Part shown: positions 14,757-18,501 of the stretch, one piece after another
How positions within the stretch are numbered: the stretch's first letter is position 1
Layout: each line of letters starts with the position of its first letter
Assembly: GCA_964653595.1 (NCBI GenBank)
Contig: CAZZHH010000062.1
Location: 1 to 18,501, forward strand
Reading direction: 5' to 3'
Source of the DNA: JBAXTE01 sp964653595
Lineage (GTDB): Bacteria; Bacteroidota; Bacteroidia; Bacteroidales; WCHB1-69
DNA length: 18,501 nt
Notes under the pieces: generated by a model
What the model saw: the letters and a program-made list of their open reading frames with translations, nothing else
What the model was told of the DNA's origin: nothing
Database searches by the model: none
Position numbers and translations under genes: made by a program

Positions 14757-15725
14757 ATGATGTATAAAGATGATTTAGAAGCAGTAGAAGCTTTTATTGA
14801 AAAATTTGGAAATATTAGAACAGAAATAGCCAAGGTGGTTGTTGGCCAAGATGATGTAATCCGAGATCTGTTAATAGCAATTTTTTCAAAGAGCCATGCT
14901 CTTTTGGTCGGTGTTCCAGGACTTGCAAAAACGCTAATGGTAACTACCATAGCCAAAAGTATAGGTTTATCATTTAATAGAATTCAATTTACCCCCGATT
15001 TGATGCCAAGTGATATCATGGGGACAGAAATATTAGACGAAAATCGGAAGTTGAAGTTTGTCAAAGGTCCTGTTTTTTCAAATATTATTCTTGCAGATGA
15101 AATTAACAGAACTCCTCCCAAAACTCAATCTGCACTGTTAGAAGCTATGCAAGAACGTACGGTATCTATAGCAGGAACATCTCACAAGTTGCCCGATCCA
15201 TTTTTTGTTTTGGCAACTCAAAATCCAATTGAACAAGAGGGTACTTACACTTTGCCCGAAGCTCAATTAGATCGATTTATGTTTAACATTAAATTAGATT
15301 ATCCAACTTTTGATCAAGAGCTTGAAATTGTCAAAAGCACTATCACAAGAGACTTGCCAGAGCCATCTCCCGTAATTTCTGTGGATGAAATTCTCTACTT
15401 CCAACATCTGATGCAACGAATTCCTATTGTAGAGAATGTATATCGGTATGCTGTTAATCTTTCTGTAATGTCTCGACCAGATACAGAGAAAGCGCATAGT
15501 CATGCAAATAAATACTTATCTTGGGGAGCTGGACCTCGTGCATCCCAAAATTTGATTATGGCAGCCCGTTGCCATGCTCTTATTCAAGGAAAACACGCTC
15601 CTGATATTGAAGATGTAAAAGCAGTGTCACCATCTATTTTGCGTCACAGGCTAGTAAAAAACTATAAAGCAGAGGCTGAAGGAATTTCCATAGAAGATAT
15701 TATTCAAACTTTCTTGAATTCGTAA
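14757..15725 (+). CDS. MoxR-family AAA+ ATPase
   Basis: Cytoplasmic ATPase of 322 residues in the MoxR branch of AAA+ proteins, chaperone-like ATPases that usually work with von Willebrand factor A proteins. Seen: Walker A GVPGLAKT (52-59), Walker B ILADEIN (111-117), MQERTVSIAG (131-140), sensor 1 Asn156 in ATQNPIEQEGTYTLPEAQLDRF and the LDRF arginine region (171-174), then the helical lid domain. ATG at 14757 and the next codon ATG at 14760 are both possible starts; the first is better spaced from the AAGGAG. In Bacteroidota MoxR is usually followed by DUF58 and Bat genes; here it is followed by secreted-protein genes, so its partners are missing from this locus. Confidence 0.93.
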   Translation: MMYKDDLEAVEAFIEKFGNIRTEIAKVVVGQDDVIRDLLIAIFSKSHALLVGVPGLAKTLMVTTIAKSIGLSFNRIQFTPDLMPSDIMGTEILDENRKLKFVKGPVFSNIILADEINRTPPKTQSALLEAMQERTVSIAGTSHKLPDPFFVLATQNPIEQEGTYTLPEAQLDRFMFNIKLDYPTFDQELEIVKSTITRDLPEPSPVISVDEILYFQHLMQRIPIVENVYRYAVNLSVMSRPDTEKAHSHANKYLSWGAGPRASQNLIMAARCHALIQGKHAPDIEDVKAVSPSILRHRLVKNYKAEAEGISIEDIIQTFLNS

Positions 15726-15946
15726 AATGGCAACTTGTTAGTGTAATTTAAAAAAATATTTTAATTCAAAAAGGACTCCAAATTACTATCTAATGATTCA
15801 TCTTCTTTTTCTTATTTTAGTTGTAATTAAAACCACAAACTGCTGATAACATATTAAAAACTTCAAAGTTAACTATTGGTAATTAGTTTTAAATTTAATA
15901 TTCAGTAATGTAACATAAATAAATCAATAACCATATCAAATTAATT

Positions 15947-16828
15947 ATGAAAAAACTATTATTAATTAATCTCTTGTTGTTTATTAGTTTGTATACTTAT
16001 AGTCAAGAGTTTAAAATGAAACTATGGCTTGAAGATTCTGCAGGGAATAAAGATAGTGTTGAAATAGGATATGACAATGTTGCAACTGATGGAATTGATT
16101 TATCATTTGGAGAAGAAAATATTTTTTCGTCACCATGGGGTAATGAATTTGAGGCAAGAGCTGGAGATGCAACTATTACACTAAATGGACAATATAATAC
16201 ATCTCCAACAACAATTCATACTAAAAAACAGATAATTGGCAAAACATGTAACTTTTTTCATATGATGAAAATTGCAATCAATTGTAAGAATTTCCCATTA
16301 ATTATTAAATGGGATACGTCTGTATTTTCCTCTAATTCATGTGGGTATTCAAGTTTTATAACGTCAGGCACGATATGGGGAGGTGATTGGTTTGATGGAG
16401 TTATGGCTTTTATGAACCCATTACATGATTGGTACGATAAAGATTCTTTAATAATAACTGAAATAGGAGACCTTTCATCGCCAGTGCATTATTCACAAAA
16501 CGGGCAGGATATAATCCAATTAAATGTTTCTTTTGGAGATACAATGCCTACTACTTCAATGGGTGATTTTATAATTGAAAAAAGTTTTGATGTTTTCCCA
16601 AATCCATCAAATGGTAGCTTTTATATTAAATCAAAGATTAATATGATTGGATTATCCGATATAAAAATTTATAATATATTAGGAGAATTATTATATCATA
16701 AAATAAAAGATAATAATGCTGCAGAGATTATTGAAATTAATAATATAAATTTTGAAAATGGCATATATCAAATAGTATTGTCTTATAATAAAAGCCTAAT
16801 TACTACTAAACTAATTATTAGCAAATAA
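15947..16828 (+). CDS. Secreted protein with T9SS type A sorting domain
   Basis: Predicted cargo of the type IX secretion system, 293 residues. A signal peptide (about 1-19, ending TYS before Gln) leads into a body of unknown function that starts KMKLWLEDSAGNKDSVEIGYD, followed by ATDGIDLSFGEENI. From memory, this opening recurs in other Bacteroidota T9SS proteins. Residues 213-293 form the sorting domain: FDVFPNPSNGSFYIK, IYNILGELLY, ENGIYQIVLSYNKSL and ending TTKLIISK. The body has several Cys and Trp residues but no catalytic motif I recognise. Base composition is very AT-rich, lower in GC than the housekeeping genes. The next gene starts 14 nt downstream, so the two probably form one unit. 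Confidence 0.82.
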   Translation: MKKLLLINLLLFISLYTYSQEFKMKLWLEDSAGNKDSVEIGYDNVATDGIDLSFGEENIFSSPWGNEFEARAGDATITLNGQYNTSPTTIHTKKQIIGKTCNFFHMMKIAINCKNFPLIIKWDTSVFSSNSCGYSSFITSGTIWGGDWFDGVMAFMNPLHDWYDKDSLIITEIGDLSSPVHYSQNGQDIIQLNVSFGDTMPTTSMGDFIIEKSFDVFPNPSNGSFYIKSKINMIGLSDIKIYNILGELLYHKIKDNNAAEIIEINNINFENGIYQIVLSYNKSLITTKLIISK

Positions 16829-16842
16829 CAGCAAATTTAAAC

Positions 16843-17967
16843 ATGAAAATATTCGTAAAAATTGTATTTATTTTCTTCTTCATTTTGAATAATTTATTTT
16901 TATTTGGACAAACACACTTAGGGTGTGGAAATGATATTGGCAATACAAAATCTAAAGCTCTTCAATGTACAGGTGCTTCATCTGATTATTCTAACAAATA
17001 CAAACATAAAGAACAATATATCCCGCAACATGGATCAAATGATATTGTCAAAACTCTTCATATAAACATAAATATTTGGCAAAGGCAAAATGGAACAGGT
17101 AACTTATTTAATACTCCAGAAACAATTGCAAGATTAAAGCAAATTGGAATTTGGATAAATAATAAATACCAATATGTGTATAATCCAACATCACCAACTG
17201 TCTCATATTCTACAGAACTTATTAGTGATTCAAAAATTAGAATTGTATTAGATTCTATTTATTTCTATACTGACCCCTCTAATGATTCAGCATATTATTA
17301 TGGGGGTAATGGGTATGCAACATATGGTCATAATGTTTTACTTGATAATTATATAAAGACAAATTTTCCTGAAAGAGTTAGAGCTTTAAATATTCATTTA
17401 ACTGGTTCCGAGTGGGCAAATGTTGGAGGCTATTCGGTATATGGATCTATTGAAAGTTTTTATCGTAGAGACCCAGATATGTCAACATCTACAGTTCATG
17501 ATTATTGGTTTGCATCACATTGGGCTCATGAGATTGGACATTCGTTTGATTTATGGCATACATATAATGTTGGTTGGGCACAAAATTGTTATGAAAATTA
17601 TTCAGACTTTTTATGGGATATTTATGACACAACGTCAAACTGTGCTTCTGGATGTGATGTTTGTTTAATACCCTCTGACAGTAATAACAATAATCTTATG
17701 GGAGGTAATAATAATATTCATATTTCTGCTTTACAAATGGGTATTATTCATCGATCTACTGTCATGGAAAATTTTCATAATATTAACTATGGTTTAAGGG
17801 ATCATATTACAGGATTTTCCTTAACTCCATTTGAAGTTCAAGGAAATGAGACTTGGGATTTTAGTATGAAATTTTATCAAAACATAATAGTAAAAAGTGG
17901 TTATACATTAACTATAAAATGTGAAACTCAATTTGTACCAAATGCAAAAATTATAATTGAACCTTGA
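16843..17967 (+). CDS. M43-like zinc metalloprotease, ended by an in-frame TGA
   Basis: Predicted secreted zinc protease; the open part encodes 374 residues. A signal peptide (about 1-22, ending LFG before Gln) precedes a catalytic domain resembling M43 (pappalysin/cytophagalysin) metzincins: HININIWQRQNGTGN (73-87), the zinc site HEIGHSFDLWH (229-239) with ligands His229, His233 and His239 and base Glu230, and a probable Met-turn at NNLMGG (283-288). Residue 236 is Asp where metzincins usually have Gly. From about residue 325 a linker (LTPFEVQGNETWDFSMKFYQ) leads to IKCETQFVPNAKIIIEP, where TGA at 17965-17967 ends the frame. The frame then continues open to the window end, so the natural product is probably longer. 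This is a truncated gene, a recoded gene or a sequence error. Confidence 0.75.
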   Translation: MKIFVKIVFIFFFILNNLFLFGQTHLGCGNDIGNTKSKALQCTGASSDYSNKYKHKEQYIPQHGSNDIVKTLHININIWQRQNGTGNLFNTPETIARLKQIGIWINNKYQYVYNPTSPTVSYSTELISDSKIRIVLDSIYFYTDPSNDSAYYYGGNGYATYGHNVLLDNYIKTNFPERVRALNIHLTGSEWANVGGYSVYGSIESFYRRDPDMSTSTVHDYWFASHWAHEIGHSFDLWHTYNVGWAQNCYENYSDFLWDIYDTTSNCASGCDVCLIPSDSNNNNLMGGNNNIHISALQMGIIHRSTVMENFHNINYGLRDHITGFSLTPFEVQGNETWDFSMKFYQNIIVKSGYTLTIKCETQFVPNAKIIIEP

Positions 17968-18501
17968 GCTAAATTAATAATTGATGGAGGAACGTTAACA
18001 AACGAAAAATATTATAATTCGATATGGAAAGGCATCGAAGTATGGGGTACCGCAAACAAATCTCAAATTTCACCAGACAATGTATATCAAGGGCAACTTG
18101 AAATTATTAATGGGGGCACCATTGAAAATGCCGAAGTAGCCGTGTATGTTGGCAAACGGGATTCACTAGGTGTTCATGTTTCTTATTCTGAAGGGGGTTT
18201 GATTAAAGCAACGAATGCCGTGTTCAAAAACAATAAAACGGGAGTGGTTATGATGCCATTCCATAATTTTCTTCCATCAAATCCTACTACACAGAAACCA
18301 AACTTCTCCTTTTTTACTAATTGCACTTTCGAAACAAATTCATCATGGAACATTCCAAACACCTATCCGGATGCATTTGTGAAACTTTACGAAGTGGATG
18401 GGGTTTGTTTTAACGGTTGTTCTTTTGCAAACACCGCTCCAGCTAGTTTTGCCGTGTATAACCGAGGAAAAGGTATTGTGGGTGAGGATGCATATTTTAT
18501 A
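17968..18501 (+). pseudogene. Continuation of the metalloprotease frame after the TGA (partial)
   Basis: In the same frame as the protease the sequence is open for 178 codons with no start codon near the TGA, and reaches the window edge. Translation begins AKLIIDGGTLTN, then WKGIEVWGT, LEIINGGTIENAEVAVYVG and KATNAVFKNNKTGVV, a repetitive pattern typical of a right-handed beta-helix domain and of the middle of large T9SS cargo proteins. In such proteins the join reads EPGAKL; here Gly is replaced by stop. GC by eye is near 38 percent against about 28 percent in the protease part. A T9SS sorting domain would be expected beyond the window. Confidence 0.7.

Noticed and set aside
15726..15946. 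Possible terminator or promoter in the spacer after the MoxR gene
   Set aside because: Only AT-only pairings such as AATTTAAAA...TTTTAATT and no clear TAnnTTTG box were found.
17965..17967. TGA read as glycine by a changed genetic code, as in some candidate-phylum bacteria
   Set aside because: All other genes are full-length without any internal TGA, and the gene content is Bacteroidota; a local mutation or sequence error is simpler.

Overview
The window looks like a piece of a Bacteroidota chromosome. The evidence is low GC (roughly a third, by eye), promoters of the TTG / TAnnTTTG type, almost no Shine-Dalgarno sequences, a LysM plus periplasmic-binding-fold protein, a TonB with a Gly/Asn-rich linker, and secreted proteins ending in a type IX secretion (T9SS) sorting domain. 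The genus cannot be read from the sequence.

Layout. 1-354: gene-free upstream region with a perfect 18-bp direct repeat 21 bp apart, then the guaA promoter. 355-1884: guaA (GMP synthase). 1885-2186: a repeat-dense spacer with four 16-bp tandem units, a REP-like element and an 18-bp palindrome. 2187-3896: LysM/PBP-fold envelope protein. 3949-5220, minus strand: ldcA and yraN, 3 nt apart. 5221-5409: divergent control region. 5410-7300: exbB-exbD-tonB, the energy-transducing complex for outer-membrane receptors. 7336-7369: hairpin with a T-tract. 7380-8654: folC. 8655-8976: spacer with three inverted repeats, then the guaB promoter. 8977-10452: guaB (IMP dehydrogenase). 10488-14752: three consecutive genes for exported SurA/parvulin-type chaperones (two-domain PPIase, lipoprotein without a PPIase domain, SurA-like protein). 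14757-15725: MoxR AAA+ ATPase. 15726-15946: AT-rich spacer with no convincing signal. 15947-18501: an accessory-looking pair, a small T9SS cargo protein and a zinc metalloprotease with a downstream repeat domain, cut at the window edge.

How the genes fit together. guaB and guaA catalyse the two steps from IMP to GMP and folC serves folate metabolism. Most of the rest is cell-envelope work: energising outer-membrane transport (ExbB/ExbD/TonB), folding exported proteins (the chaperone trio), cell-wall peptide trimming (LdcA), a peptidoglycan-bound ligand-binding protein (LysM/PBP) and secreted cargo.

Most notable points. (1) The metalloprotease gene has one in-frame TGA at 17965-17967, where a glycine (GGA) would be expected. 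The same frame stays open for 178 codons to the window end. This could be a nonsense mutation, an assembly error or recoding; it cannot be decided here. (2) A perfect 13-bp inverted repeat with an 8-nt loop lies inside the coding region of the lipoprotein chaperone. (3) The chaperone trio pairs a lipid-anchored, PPIase-less member with two soluble ones. (4) The guaA-LysM spacer is a small repeat island. I saw no CRISPR array, tRNA, rRNA, transposase or clearly novel defence system.
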